Positions 7,127 to 18,162 are shown, counted from the first letter of the stretch. The stretch: DNA of 64,000 nt from JBLNDJ01 sp050261515 (GCA_050261515.1 JBLNDJ010000048.1:1-64000); one strand, 5' to 3'. Translations and numbers: made by a program. Notes: generated by a model from the letters alone, not told the origin.

Positions 7127-8926
7127 ATGTCGTCCGAACGAAAGCAGCGCGCCGCGCGCGCCAACGGAGCCCTCGCCAAAGGCCGCAAGACCCCGGAAGG
7201 AATCGCCCGCTCGGCCACAAACGCCGTCACGCATGGCCTCAACGCCCGCAATCTCGTCCTCGCCAATGAATCCGAAGAGGAATTCCAGACGATGCGCGAC
7301 TCCTACCTGGCCGCCCTCAAACCCCGCGACCAGGTCGAACTCGGCTTGGTCGAGCAATTGGTCGCCGCTCGCTGGCGCCTCGAACGCGTCCTCTCGATCG
7401 AGGCCGCCGCGCTCGACGTCGAAATGATCCACCAGAAGGACGAAGTGGAGGAGAACTACGACCGCATCGACGGCGACACGCGCCTCTATCTCGCCTTCCG
7501 GTCTCTCGCCGACGACTCCAAAGTTCTCGCCCTGCTCAACCGCTACGAAGCCCGCCACCGCCGCGACGCCGACCGCGCCCTGGCAGCCCTCCATGCCCAC
7601 CGCAAACTCCAAAACGAAATTCTGCAAAACGACGCTAATCCCAAGAACGGACACCCCGGTGTGGGGCGGCCCCCCTGGTCCGCGGCCGGCCCCCCGGCCG
7701 GCCCGCCGACAGAACCGGACCCGCCTCTCCCCCAGCGTCTCCCGAGCGTTCCTTCGCACTCCCCCGGTTGCGGTATCCGGACTACCCTGATAACCTCGCA
7801 TCTTTCCGGACAAAACCATGCTCCTGCCCGTTACCTATATCTCCGCGCTCCTGCTGGCCGTGCTTTCGATGATCTGCTGGGGGTCGTGGGCGAACAGCTA
7901 CAAGCTCACGGGGAAGTGGCGGTTCGAACTGTTCTATTGGGATTACGCGCTCGGCGTGCTGCTTGCGGTGACGGTGGCGGCGTTCACGTTCGGCTCGCTC
8001 GGGTCGGACCGGTTCTCGTTTCTCGACGACCTGCTGCTGGTGGCCGGCCGGCGGAACATCGCCTACGGCTTCGGCGCGGGCGTGATCTTCAACCTGGCGA
8101 ACATGCTGCTGGTGGCGGCGATCGCCGTAGCGGGCATGTCTGTGGCGTTTCCCGTCGGGATCGGGCTGGCGCTCATCGTCGGCGTGGTGTGGAACTATCT
8201 GATCAAGCCGCAGGGCAACCCGACGCTGCTGTTCCTGGGCGTGGCGCTGGTGGTTGTCGCGATCGTGCTCGATGCGCTGGCGTACGCGGCGCTCTCCGCC
8301 ATGCGTTCCCGGGAAGCGATCAAGAGCGGCAAGGCGAAATCGACAAAGGTGAAGACAAGCTGGAAGGGAATCGTGCTCAGCGTCGCGAGCGGCATCCTGA
8401 TGGGCGCGTTCTATCCGCTGGTCGAGATGGGCAAGCAGGGCGCAACGGGGCTCGGGCCCTACGCGATCGGGTTCGTGTTCGCCGTGGGCATCTTCCTTTC
8501 GACATTCCCGTTCAATCTGTTCTTCATGAATCTGCCGGTGCAGGGCGCGCCGCTCGAGATCCTGGATTACTTCAAGGGCACGAAGAAGCAGCACCTGCTC
8601 GGGCTCGTGGGCGGCGCGGTGTGGGCGGCCGGGACGGTGGCGAACTTCGTGGTCTCGAGCGCGACCCGGCCCGAAAACCCGGCGCTGCCCGACGCGCAGG
8701 TCCCCCTGCTCGGACCGGCGATCAGCTACGCGCTCGGCCAGGGCGCAACGCTGATCAGCGCGCTCTGGGGCCTGCTGGTCTGGAAGGAATTCCGCGGAGC
8801 CGACGGCCGTGTGCGGGCCCTGATCGCGCTGATGCTGGTTTCATTCGCCGCGGGACTGGGGCTGATTTCGGTAGCGGCGCTATACGGAAGTTAGGGGCGC
8901 GCGGGCCGGTTCGCACGCCCCGCTAA
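7127..8926 (+). CDS. Terminase-associated-type protein; frame runs on through the next gene
   Basis: The supported part is 7127 to about 7650: MSSERKQRAARANGALAKGRKTPEGIARSATNAVTHGLNAR, then a helical body rich in Glu and Arg (LEQLVAARWRLERVLSIEA; LLNRYEARHRRDADRALAALHAHRKLQ). Proteins with this ANGAxSxGPxTPEGKxxSxxNAxxHGL opening are common beside terminase-like genes in Acidobacteriota and may be DNA-binding. That role is an inference. There is no in-frame stop until 8926, so the formal frame overlaps the whole of the permease gene at 7818-8894 in another frame. Codons beyond about 7660 look like non-coding, proline- and arginine-rich text, and a GGCCGG...CCGGCC hairpin follows at about 7685. 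A TAA lies in another frame at about 7634, so the natural stop was probably lost through an indel. The start follows GGAGGAAACCG. Confidence 0.5.
   Translation: MSSERKQRAARANGALAKGRKTPEGIARSATNAVTHGLNARNLVLANESEEEFQTMRDSYLAALKPRDQVELGLVEQLVAARWRLERVLSIEAAALDVEMIHQKDEVEENYDRIDGDTRLYLAFRSLADDSKVLALLNRYEARHRRDADRALAALHAHRKLQNEILQNDANPKNGHPGVGRPPWSAAGPPAGPPTEPDPPLPQRLPSVPSHSPGCGIRTTLITSHLSGQNHAPARYLYLRAPAGRAFDDLLGVVGEQLQAHGEVAVRTVLLGLRARRAACGDGGGVHVRLARVGPVLVSRRPAAGGRPAEHRLRLRRGRDLQPGEHAAGGGDRRSGHVCGVSRRDRAGAHRRRGVELSDQAAGQPDAAVPGRGAGGCRDRARCAGVRGALRHAFPGSDQERQGEIDKGEDKLEGNRAQRRERHPDGRVLSAGRDGQAGRNGARALRDRVRVRRGHLPFDIPVQSVLHESAGAGRAARDPGLLQGHEEAAPARARGRRGVGGRDGGELRGLERDPARKPGAARRAGPPARTGDQLRARPGRNADQRALGPAGLEGIPRSRRPCAGPDRADAGFIRRGTGADFGSGAIRKLGARGPVRTPR
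7818..8894 (+). CDS. DMT-superfamily permease (ureide permease / sugar uptake type)
   Basis: 358 aa, about ten hydrophobic segments. The N-terminus ALLLAVLSMICWGSWANSYKL, followed by FELFYWDYALGVLLA, is characteristic of the ureide-permease/GRP-like branch of the drug/metabolite transporter superfamily, with the conserved CWGSW motif in TM1. An internal cytoplasmic loop (REAIKSGKAKSTKVKTSWKG) divides two five-helix halves, as expected for the duplicated DMT fold. Members move small neutral solutes such as sugars or ureides, and the substrate cannot be told from sequence. It is flanked by a terminator hairpin at 8894-8921 and stands alone, with no catabolic operon partner on its strand. Confidence 0.82.
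   Translation: MLLPVTYISALLLAVLSMICWGSWANSYKLTGKWRFELFYWDYALGVLLAVTVAAFTFGSLGSDRFSFLDDLLLVAGRRNIAYGFGAGVIFNLANMLLVAAIAVAGMSVAFPVGIGLALIVGVVWNYLIKPQGNPTLLFLGVALVVVAIVLDALAYAALSAMRSREAIKSGKAKSTKVKTSWKGIVLSVASGILMGAFYPLVEMGKQGATGLGPYAIGFVFAVGIFLSTFPFNLFFMNLPVQGAPLEILDYFKGTKKQHLLGLVGGAVWAAGTVANFVVSSATRPENPALPDAQVPLLGPAISYALGQGATLISALWGLLVWKEFRGADGRVRALIALMLVSFAAGLGLISVAALYGS
8894..8921. terminator. Convergent terminator hairpin
   Basis: GGGGCGCGCG (8894-8903) pairs with CGCACGCCCC (8912-8921) with one mismatch and an 8-nt loop. It lies between the convergent permease and katG genes and can serve both strands. No clear T-run follows. Confidence 0.5.
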
Positions 8927-8932
8927 GGCGCA

Positions 8933-11130
<2,198 letters not shown>

Positions 11131-11134
<4 letters not shown>

Positions 11135-11595
11135 GATTTCTTTCTCCTCTGATGTTTATTGCACTGTTCGCAAATCCCTCTGATTTCGACCTGCGCGCGG
11201 ACGGCGGTGCCGAGCGCCCGTACCGCGGCGGGGACTCGGATGCGGTCGAATTCCGCGCTTTCGAAGTCCCGCACCATGCCGCAGCGGTCGCAGACGAAGT
11301 GATGGTGGTTCCTCAGATTGGCGTCGAAGCGCACGCTCTGGCGCCGCGGCCCGAGGGTCGTGACCAGGCCGAGGTCGCCGAGCAGCCACAGCGTTCGGTA
11401 GACGGTATCGAGCGACACGGTGGGCATTCTCGGCTTTACGGCATTCAGGATTTCTTCGGCATCCGGGTGCTCCGCGCTGGCCGCAACCTCGCGGAAGATT
11501 TCCAGGCGCTGATGGGTGAGCTTTACGCCCGCCTCGCTCGCCTTCGCGGTAAACGCTTTGATGCGCCTGTCGATCTCTTTGGTGTCTACTCTCAC
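11131..11595 (-). CDS. perR: Fur-family peroxide regulator, PerR-like
   Basis: 154 aa from GTG 11595 (VRVDTKEIDRRIKAF). The open frame extends upstream to 11823 but has no coding look there and would cover the operator. The winged-helix region KLTHQRLEIFREV...MPTVSLDTVYRTLWLL is the Fur DNA-binding domain. The regulatory metal site is suggested by RFDANLRNHHHFVCDRCG, and two CxxC pairs (CDRC, CEQC) form the structural zinc site. An Asp in RFDAN rather than Glu favours PerR over Fur. It forms an overlapping pair with katG and faces a bacterioferritin gene, a typical PerR regulon. Confidence 0.9.
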
Positions 11596-11612
11596 AAGGA
11601 TTCCCAGTTGCG

Positions 11613-11635
11613 TACGATTCTTACTTAGGATCGTA
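11613..11635. promoter_or_regulatory. Probable PerR/Fur operator
   Basis: A 23-nt interrupted palindrome with perfect TACGAT/ATCGTA outer arms; 17 of 23 positions are symmetric. It lies 18 nt upstream of the perR start and 115 nt from the divergent bacterioferritin start. Position and symmetry suggest autoregulation by PerR; the sequence is not the AT-rich Bacillus consensus. Confidence 0.6.
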
Positions 11636-11749
11636 TTGACATTTGAGGCGGGAGTCAAGCCTTGCGGGAAGGTGCGCGCGGGGGATGGGCGGCCCGGCCC
11701 GGCGCGGATTCCGGGCGCTTTAAGCGATAATGAGGTTCCGAGGTCATAA

Positions 11750-12250
11750 ATGGATCGAGCCAAGAGCATCAAGTTGCTGAACAAAGCGGTGGCCGAAGAG
11801 TTGCAGACGGTACACCAGTACATGTACTTCCACTTTCATCTGGGCGATCAGGGGTTCGGCCCTCTGTCGTCGCTATTCCGTGGGATCGCGATTCAGGAGA
11901 TGGTGCACGTCGAGGAGCTTGCCGAGCGCATCCTTTTCCTGAAGGGCGATGTGGAGATGGTGCCGGCCGCCCCAGTCGAGAAAATCGTGGACGCCGAGGC
12001 CATCCTGGTCAAGGCTATGGCGATGGAAGACGGCGCCGCGAAGTCGTACAACGAGGCGGCGCTGGCCTGCGCGGCCAATGCCGACGCGGCTTCCAAGCAG
12101 ATCTTCGAGCGGCTGGTCGCCGACGAAGAGGGACACTTCGACCAGTTCGAGAAGCAGCGCGACAATATTCAGCGGTTCGGGCCGAGCTACCTGGCCTTGC
12201 AGTCGTTCGGCGGCGCCTCCGCCAAGCCGGCCGGCGCGCCCGCCGAATAA
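11750..12250 (+). CDS. bfr: Bacterioferritin (ferritin-like diiron protein)
   Basis: 166 aa, the size of the family. A four-helix ferritin-like fold is indicated by AVAEELQTVHQYMYFHFHLG (first Glu ligand), IQEMVHVEELAERI (E-x2-H ligand motif at about residues 50-53), EDGAAKSYNEAA, and VADEEGHFDQFE (second E-x2-H). It stores iron and takes iron out of Fenton chemistry, which fits its place opposite perR-katG. A GAGGT ribosome site precedes ATG 11750, and GATAAT at 11726-11731 may be the -10 element. The C-terminal GGASAKPAGAPAE is a disordered extension. No haem-binding Met is obvious, so 'ferritin-like, bacterioferritin family' is the safe level. Confidence 0.85.
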   Translation: MDRAKSIKLLNKAVAEELQTVHQYMYFHFHLGDQGFGPLSSLFRGIAIQEMVHVEELAERILFLKGDVEMVPAAPVEKIVDAEAILVKAMAMEDGAAKSYNEAALACAANADAASKQIFERLVADEEGHFDQFEKQRDNIQRFGPSYLALQSFGGASAKPAGAPAE

Positions 12251-12263
12251 CCTCCGGGGTTCT

Positions 12264-12311
12264 GTGGGGCAGGCCTCTCAGGCAGGCGGGCTGAGAGGCT
12301 GCCCGCCCCAC
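12264..12311. terminator. Bidirectional terminator, member of a dispersed hairpin family
   Basis: GTGGGGCAGGCCTCTCAG pairs with CTGAGAGGCTGCCCGCCCCAC across a short loop. It separates the convergent bacterioferritin and peptidase genes. A close relative (CCTCTCAGC...GCTGAGAGG with GGGC and GCCC flanks) sits at 25664-25708. Confidence 0.65.
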
Positions 12312-14278
12312 TACACGATCTCGACGTATCCGTTCTTCGCCAGAAAGCGAAAATAGCCCGTGAAGTCGAAGCCCGCCGTATCGTGTTCCAGTCCGGTGAG
12401 CCGGATCACCTCCGCCAGGTTCCGTTTGCCGTCGCACCAGTACAGGGCCGTGACGGGCACCAGCTCCCAACTGCCGTAAGGGTATCCTTCCCAGCGTTCG
12501 GCCGGCAGGTCGTCCATCGGGATCGTGCCGGGGCGTTTGCGCCGGATCACGATCCGGGATGCCTCCTCCGCCTGCGGATGCTTGGGCGCGGCCGGGCGGA
12601 TTTCGCCGGCGATGCCAAGCTGCGCGGCGCGCGTCATCACGGCGGCGCGCAGGCGGTCTGATTCGTCTTGCGCGAGGCGGCGCAGCCGGTGGAGCACCGG
12701 CTCAACGGCGGCCTGGGCCTGGGGGCGTTTCCCCCGCGGCACAACTCGCACCGCGGAGGCGATCGACTGGCTCTCCCGCTCCAGCATGTACTCGTTCACT
12801 TCGAGCCCGCGGCCGAGCGCGGCGCCCAGTTCCGCGGCAGTGTTCGCCGCGAACGCCTGTTCGAGAGCGCGACTGTTGCGCCCGATCAGTTGTTCGGAGG
12901 CGCGCGTGGCGGCCACCTCCGCGATCCAGGGCAATTCGGCTTCGCCGGCTGCGGCCACGTAGTACAGGAACGCCGCCGTTACCACCGCGAGGTCGCGCAG
13001 GGAACGCGAATCGACACCCTGCGGCTTGTCCGCCGTGTTGTGGTGCGTGTGGACGCCCGTGCCGCTGAAGGGCCAGATGGTGGGGACGCCGATCGCGGGG
13101 TCGGCCAGGAAGTTGTCCGTACCGGTTGCGTACGGCTCCGCACGAAAGTGCCGCGGCGGGTTCAGCGCCGGGAAGTACTCGCCCGCCACCCGCAGCACGA
13201 GCGCATCGGCGAACGAGCGCGAGATGTCGGGGTTCAGGTGGAACCAGTATTCCGTTCCCGCCATCTCGTAGGGCCCGGCGGGCGTGTCCAGGCAAAGCGC
13301 CGCGATGGTGTTACGCAGGCGCTCGGCGTGATTCGCGACGTAGTGCATGGTCGGGAACATCTCGCCCATCGCCAGGATGCGTATGCCGCGACGCGGGCGG
13401 GGCAGCGCGCCTGAGGCGATCAGCCGGTTCAGCGTCCCGGCGGCTTCGAGCATGGCCGCCACACCCGCCGCGTTGTCGTTCGCGCCCTGCTCGGAGGTGT
13501 GGCCGAGTTCGAGCACCTCTTCCTCGCCGCTCGTTCCGGGGATGACGGCGGTCACGTAGGGATAGGTTCCGTCGTAGTAGCGGCTATCGACCTTCGCGTG
13601 CACGCGGAGGCGCCCGTTCCGCTCGAGCAGTTCGTGCAGGAACCTCGACTGCCGCGGCGTCACCGAGAAGCAGGGCAGGGGAGCGTCGCGCTTCGTGAAC
13701 GGCCAGCCGTTGTCGCCCCAGAAGTTGACCCAGTGGCGGTCGTCCTCAAGCTGCGGGTTCTCCGTGTGCGCGTTTATGACGCCGAGCGCACCGTGCTTCA
13801 CGAGCAGCCATTTCAGGGCATAGGTCTGGCTGAGCAGATTGAAATGCGTCAGGACGAACTTCCCACGCATGTCCGGCAGCGTATCGGGCGTCGCCATCTC
13901 GACGACCTCGGCCGTGATGCCCTCGGGAGGCGTCGAGCCGCTCCACATGCCGAGCGAGGCGGGGATTGCGGGATAGTCGGCGAGCACGCGCACGTCCTCC
14001 GCCACCGCCGGGTCGGCGATCTCGAGGCGTGCGCTCTTCGCGTCCCAGGCAAGCGGCATGGTCCAGAAGCCGTAACGGGTCACGCCGTCGGCGGGCGCGG
14101 CCAGGATCTCCACGTCGCGGAGCCCGAGTTCCTTCAACGTGGCGGCCAGGTAGTCCGCGGTGCGCTGAAATTGCGGAAAGGTGAAGAACCGGTCGGTCTC
14201 ATAAACGGACCGCATATAATCCATGGCGCGGTCCGGCGAGACCTCGCGGGCGATTTTTTCGATGAGTGTTTTTATCAA
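12311..14278 (-). CDS. M28-like aminopeptidase with a C-terminal extension
   Basis: 655 aa. GHTSEQGANDNAAGVAAMLEAA (from about residue 258) is the M28 metal-binding segment, with His and the bridging Asp. ILAMGEMFPTMHYV supplies the Glu region, and VHTHHNTADKPQGVD near residue 433 carries the last His. The domain before it (PDTLPDMRGKFVLTHFNLLSQTYALKWLLVKHGALGVINAHTENP) is a PA-like insert. The last 130 residues, ending GYFRFLAKNGYVEIV, resemble a winged-helix tail as in DUF4910-type peptidases. No signal peptide is visible, so the enzyme is probably cytoplasmic. The start is TTG 14278 with no clear RBS. It is divergent from the DegT gene 35 nt away. Confidence 0.8.
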   Translation of the reverse strand: MIKTLIEKIAREVSPDRAMDYMRSVYETDRFFTFPQFQRTADYLAATLKELGLRDVEILAAPADGVTRYGFWTMPLAWDAKSARLEIADPAVAEDVRVLADYPAIPASLGMWSGSTPPEGITAEVVEMATPDTLPDMRGKFVLTHFNLLSQTYALKWLLVKHGALGVINAHTENPQLEDDRHWVNFWGDNGWPFTKRDAPLPCFSVTPRQSRFLHELLERNGRLRVHAKVDSRYYDGTYPYVTAVIPGTSGEEEVLELGHTSEQGANDNAAGVAAMLEAAGTLNRLIASGALPRPRRGIRILAMGEMFPTMHYVANHAERLRNTIAALCLDTPAGPYEMAGTEYWFHLNPDISRSFADALVLRVAGEYFPALNPPRHFRAEPYATGTDNFLADPAIGVPTIWPFSGTGVHTHHNTADKPQGVDSRSLRDLAVVTAAFLYYVAAAGEAELPWIAEVAATRASEQLIGRNSRALEQAFAANTAAELGAALGRGLEVNEYMLERESQSIASAVRVVPRGKRPQAQAAVEPVLHRLRRLAQDESDRLRAAVMTRAAQLGIAGEIRPAAPKHPQAEEASRIVIRRKRPGTIPMDDLPAERWEGYPYGSWELVPVTALYWCDGKRNLAEVIRLTGLEHDTAGFDFTGYFRFLAKNGYVEIV

Positions 14279-14313
14279 GAACGATTGTATGCTATTGAGC
14301 GGAGGACGATCCC

Positions 14314-15594
14314 ATGCTCGATCGCAGGAAGTTCCTCGGCTCGGCGGCGTTCGCCGCAGGCAAGCCCGTCCGATCCAAACCCCTCACGGCCGGTTTCTGG
14401 GGACCGGAATACTACGACGCGAAAGAACGCGAGCAGATCATCGAAGTGCTCGAAACCGGACGGCCGTTCCGCTGGTACGGGCCCGGTGGTCAGCCGCCGA
14501 TGAAAGTCGCGACCTTCGAGCGGGAGTTCGCCGCGCGCATGAAGACGCGCTACGCGCTCGCGGTCACCTCTGGCACGGCGGCGCTGCAGTGCGCCATGGC
14601 GGCGCTCGGCATCGGGCCGGGCGACGAGGTCATCATTCCCGCCTGGACCTGGCACTCCTGCGCCAACACCGTGATCCTCGCCGGCGCGCTGCCGGTGTTC
14701 GCCGAAATCGACGAATCGTTCAATCTCGACCCGGATGATATCGAGCGGCACATCACGCCGCAGACGAAGCTGATCCTGGTGGCGCACCTTCAGGGCAACC
14801 CTGCCGATATGGACCGTATCCTCGCCGTCGCGCGGCGCCACCGGCTGAAGGTGCTTGAAGACTGCGCGCAGAGCGTGGGCGGGAGCTACAAGGGCAGGCC
14901 GCTCGGATCGATGGGCGATATCGCGATCTACAGCCTGCAACTGAACAAGACCATCACGGCGGGCGAGGGCGGCGCGGTGGCGACCAACGACCCGGTCCTG
15001 ATCGAGCGTGCTATGCGCTTCCACGATACCGGCGCCGTGCGGCCCGTGCACGCCGAATGGCTCGGCGGCGCAAAGACGGACCCGTTCATCGGGACGAATT
15101 TCCGAATGAACGAGTTCAGCGGCGGCGTCCTGCTCGCGCAGTTGCGGAAGCTCGACCGGATCGTCGCCGACGTGCGGGCCAACGCGCGGCGTGTGTACGA
15201 CGGCATCCGCGACGTTCCGGGCCTGCACCTGCGGCGGCTGCCCGATCCTGAAGGCGAGCTCGGGGCGGGCGTGTTCGTGGGGTTCAAAACGAAGGCGCAG
15301 CGCGACCGCTACATAAAGGCGCTGGAGGCCGAGGGCGTGCCCGCGAGCCCGCCCGCCGGGTCGGTGATCCTGCCCATCGTGCCGCAAATCGAGAAGAAGA
15401 CGACCGCGAGCCCGAACTGGCCGTCGTTCACCACGGAGCGCGGCCGGTCGATTCAATACGGGCGCAGCTCGTGCCCGCGCACGATCGACATTCTCGACCG
15501 CTTCGCGGGTGTGCCGATGGACCCGAAGTACACGAAGGCGGACACCGACGATATCGTGGCCGCGATCCGGAAGGTGTACCCGGCGGTTGTGTAG
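14314..15594 (+). CDS. DegT/DnrJ/EryC1/StrS-family aminotransferase with Tat-like leader
   Basis: 426 aa, fold-type I PLP enzyme. Sugar-aminotransferase motifs are TSGTAALQCAMAALGIGPGDEVIIPAWTWHS, LEDCAQSVGGSYKGRPLG (Asp183 to the pyridine nitrogen) and the Schiff-base lysine K212 in SLQLNKTITAGEGG. Such enzymes aminate keto-sugars or cyclitols. The first 16 residues, MLDRRKFLGSAAFAAG, have the twin-arginine RRKFLG motif and a short hydrophobic run. That is unusual for a normally cytoplasmic family, and the h-region is short, so export is uncertain. GGAGGA lies 8 nt before the ATG. No sugar-biosynthesis genes adjoin it. Confidence 0.88.
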   Translation: MLDRRKFLGSAAFAAGKPVRSKPLTAGFWGPEYYDAKEREQIIEVLETGRPFRWYGPGGQPPMKVATFEREFAARMKTRYALAVTSGTAALQCAMAALGIGPGDEVIIPAWTWHSCANTVILAGALPVFAEIDESFNLDPDDIERHITPQTKLILVAHLQGNPADMDRILAVARRHRLKVLEDCAQSVGGSYKGRPLGSMGDIAIYSLQLNKTITAGEGGAVATNDPVLIERAMRFHDTGAVRPVHAEWLGGAKTDPFIGTNFRMNEFSGGVLLAQLRKLDRIVADVRANARRVYDGIRDVPGLHLRRLPDPEGELGAGVFVGFKTKAQRDRYIKALEAEGVPASPPAGSVILPIVPQIEKKTTASPNWPSFTTERGRSIQYGRSSCPRTIDILDRFAGVPMDPKYTKADTDDIVAAIRKVYPAVV

Positions 15595-15615
15595 GGCGGA
15601 CCGGCGGGTCCGCCC
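15594..15615. terminator. Convergent terminator hairpin
   Basis: GGGCGGACC pairs perfectly with GGTCCGCCC across a 4-nt loop, immediately after the DegT stop and 4 nt before the stop of the convergent permease gene. Confidence 0.65.
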
Positions 15616-15618
15616 CGC

Positions 15619-18096
15619 TTACTCGTTCCGGAGAGCGACGACCGGGTCCACGCGCGTGGCCCGGAGCGCGGGCAGGTAGCAGGCCAGCGCGGCCACCAGC
15701 GCCAGGAACACCGCCGCAGCCGCGAACGTCAGCGGATCGCCCGGGCTGACCTTCACGAGCATTCCGCCGACGGCGCGCGCCGCCGCCAGGGCGAGCAGGC
15801 ATCCGGCAACCAGGCCGGGCACAGTCAGCCGGAGCCCCTCGCGCAGCACCATGCGCAGCACATCGCCCGGCTGCGCGCCAAGCGCCATGCGGATTCCCAT
15901 TTCCTGCGTCCTCTGGCTCACGGCGTAGCTCATGACGCTGTACAGGCCGACGGCCGCGAGCAGCAGCGAAATCCCGCTGACCACCGTCAGCAGGCTCGCC
16001 GCCACGCGTTCGGCGAACAGCGAGGCGATGGTGGCGTCGGCGAGCAGCCTCGTGCTGAAGACTGCGTCCTGGTTGAGCGCCAGAGCTTCACGGCGCAAAA
16101 CCGGCGTGAACTGGAGCGGGTCGCCTGCGGATTTGATGAAGACCGTGAAGTTCAGGCCGGGCGCGAACCACTGGCGGAACGGGATGTAGAAGAACGGAGT
16201 CGGACCCTCGGTCGGCGTTTGATACTTGCTGTCCTTGATCAGCGCAATCACCGTCGCAGTGTCGCCCTCGAAACGGACCTTGCGGCCGATCGGGTCCCGG
16301 CCGCGGAAGTAACGGTTGGCGAAGGTCTCGTTGATGGCGATCACCATGGGGGCGTTTTCCGCATCCTGTTCCGTGAAGTCGCGGCCTTCGAGCACCGGAA
16401 TGCGGAGCAGTTTGAAGTAGCCGGGCGGAACCGTGGCGCGGTGGGTCATCATCTGCTCGTTGGGCGCGGGGGCGTATCCGTCGATGTCAAGCCGGTGCAT
16501 GGGAACGGTGCCGGCTCCGGACGCGGTCGACATGGGGACGACGTCGGAGTACGTTACGCCGATGACGCCCGGTTGCGATTCGAGCCGCTCGCGCAGGTTC
16601 CGGCAGAAATCCCATTGCTCGCGCGCCGAGTAGCCCGCGTACGAAAGATAGAAGTGAGACACCGCGACATTGGCCGTGTCGAACCCGGGCTCGATGGCGC
16701 TTGCATTCCGGAAGCTGCGGTAAAAGAGGCCGGCGCCGATGAGGGCCACCATCACGAGCGCCATTTCGGAGACGACGAGCAGCCCGCGCAGGCGGTGAGA
16801 GCCGCGGCTCGCGCCCCGGCTGCGGCCGCCTTCCTTGAGAGTCTCGTTCACTTCGGACCGCGCGGTGAGCAAGGCCGGCGCGAGGCCGGAGAGCAGGGTC
16901 GCGGCGAGCGTGATCAGCAACACGAAGCCGAGCACAGGCAGGTCCAGCCCGCCGCCGAAATCCAGGGGAACGTCGGCAAGGGGAAGCAGGAAGGAGAGCG
17001 ACTGGCCCATCCACATCACCATCAGCATCCCTGCCAGCGCGCCGCCGGCCGCAAGCAGCAGAGTCTCGACCAGAAGCTGGACGGCGAGCCGGGAGCGCGG
17101 CGCGCCCATCGCCAGCCGGATTCCGAACTCGCCCTGCCGTGCGACCGCGCGGGCCAGCAGGAGGTTGGCCACGTTCGCGCAGACGATCAGCAGCAGAAGC
17201 AGCCCGAGCGCCGCCAGGATGCGCAGCGGCCGGAGGAGCATGCCCTGCACCCCGAGATGTCCCTTCCAGAGCGGTGTCACCACGAGGTCGACTCCCCGGT
17301 TCGTGTCGGGGTGAATCGCCGAAAGCCGCTTGCCGAGCGCGTTCACTTCCGCGCGCGCCTGCTCGATGGTGACGCCGGGCTTCAGCCGCACGATGGTGGA
17401 GGTCTGGTCGCGCGTGGCGCGGTAGTGCAGCGTGCCGTTGCCGGTCCCCATCGCCGTGGCCATCGTGGACGGCGCCCAGACATCGAAGACCACTCCGGCG
17501 AGCGACCCGTGGAATCCCCGGGGCGCGACGCCGACGATGGTCAGCTCGTGCCGGTTCAGGCGGATCGTCTTGCCCAGAACCTTCGGGCTGCCGGCGAACC
17601 GCGACTGCCACGTCCCGTAGCTGATGACGGCCACCGGCGCGCCGCCCTCGTTGCGCACTTCCTCGGGGAGAAACCCGCGGCCGAGCACGGGCTTGACCTT
17701 CAGGACGTCGAAGTAGTTCGCCGAGACCAGCTCGGCCCAGGCGCGCGCCGTCTTTCCATCGGCCCCGACGCTCAAAGGAGTGAAGCGCCCGAGAGCGACG
17801 CCGGACACCAGCTTGAGGTTCTCGCGGTAATCGAGATAGTCGAAGTAGGACGTGTTGACCAGGTAGTCGCCGTTCGGCGTCACGGTCTCGATCAGCGCGA
17901 GTTCCTGCGGATCGCCGACGCCCGGGAAGGGGTGCAGGAGAACGGTGTTGATCCAACTGAACACGGTTGTGTTCACCGCGATGCCCAGCCCGAGGGTGAG
18001 GATGACCACGGCCGTGAACCACGGGCGGCGGCGCAGGATGCGAAGACCGAACCAGACGTCCTTCATGCGGATATTGAGGTGCAATTCGCGGACCAT
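15619..18096 (-). CDS. ADOP-type ABC transporter permease (MacB/FtsX-like)
   Basis: 825 aa from ATG 18096; ATG 18066 (MKDVWFGLRIL) is an alternative. The longer open frame to 18474 is antisense to the next gene and is rejected. The N-terminal helix FTAVVILTLGLGIAVNTTVFSWINTVLL is followed by a MacB-like periplasmic core. Then come an FtsX domain (LLIVCANVANLLLARAVARQGEFGIRLAMGA), a second helix and core (RGLLVVSEMALVMVALIGAGLF) and a second FtsX domain (GLYSVMSYAVSQRTQEMGIRMALGA). This duplicated arrangement defines the acidobacterial duplicated orphan permeases. No ATPase gene is adjacent, as is usual for them. The role may be export or envelope mechanotransmission; the substrate is unknown. 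Confidence 0.9.
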   Translation of the reverse strand: MVRELHLNIRMKDVWFGLRILRRRPWFTAVVILTLGLGIAVNTTVFSWINTVLLHPFPGVGDPQELALIETVTPNGDYLVNTSYFDYLDYRENLKLVSGVALGRFTPLSVGADGKTARAWAELVSANYFDVLKVKPVLGRGFLPEEVRNEGGAPVAVISYGTWQSRFAGSPKVLGKTIRLNRHELTIVGVAPRGFHGSLAGVVFDVWAPSTMATAMGTGNGTLHYRATRDQTSTIVRLKPGVTIEQARAEVNALGKRLSAIHPDTNRGVDLVVTPLWKGHLGVQGMLLRPLRILAALGLLLLLIVCANVANLLLARAVARQGEFGIRLAMGAPRSRLAVQLLVETLLLAAGGALAGMLMVMWMGQSLSFLLPLADVPLDFGGGLDLPVLGFVLLITLAATLLSGLAPALLTARSEVNETLKEGGRSRGASRGSHRLRGLLVVSEMALVMVALIGAGLFYRSFRNASAIEPGFDTANVAVSHFYLSYAGYSAREQWDFCRNLRERLESQPGVIGVTYSDVVPMSTASGAGTVPMHRLDIDGYAPAPNEQMMTHRATVPPGYFKLLRIPVLEGRDFTEQDAENAPMVIAINETFANRYFRGRDPIGRKVRFEGDTATVIALIKDSKYQTPTEGPTPFFYIPFRQWFAPGLNFTVFIKSAGDPLQFTPVLRREALALNQDAVFSTRLLADATIASLFAERVAASLLTVVSGISLLLAAVGLYSVMSYAVSQRTQEMGIRMALGAQPGDVLRMVLREGLRLTVPGLVAGCLLALAAARAVGGMLVKVSPGDPLTFAAAAVFLALVAALACYLPALRATRVDPVVALRNE

Positions 18097-18162
18097 TCGT
18101 AACTCGTTGAGCCGCACGTGACCGAGGCGCACGGTTGTCCGTTTATGGGACGATGTGTTCGC

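Noticed and set aside
11636..11641. TTGACA as a -35 for the bacterioferritin gene
   Set aside because: No -10 at 16-18 nt; the GATAAT at 11726 is too far away.
15619..18096. MacAB-type efflux operon
   Set aside because: No adjacent ATPase or membrane fusion protein; the duplicated core is the ADOP type.
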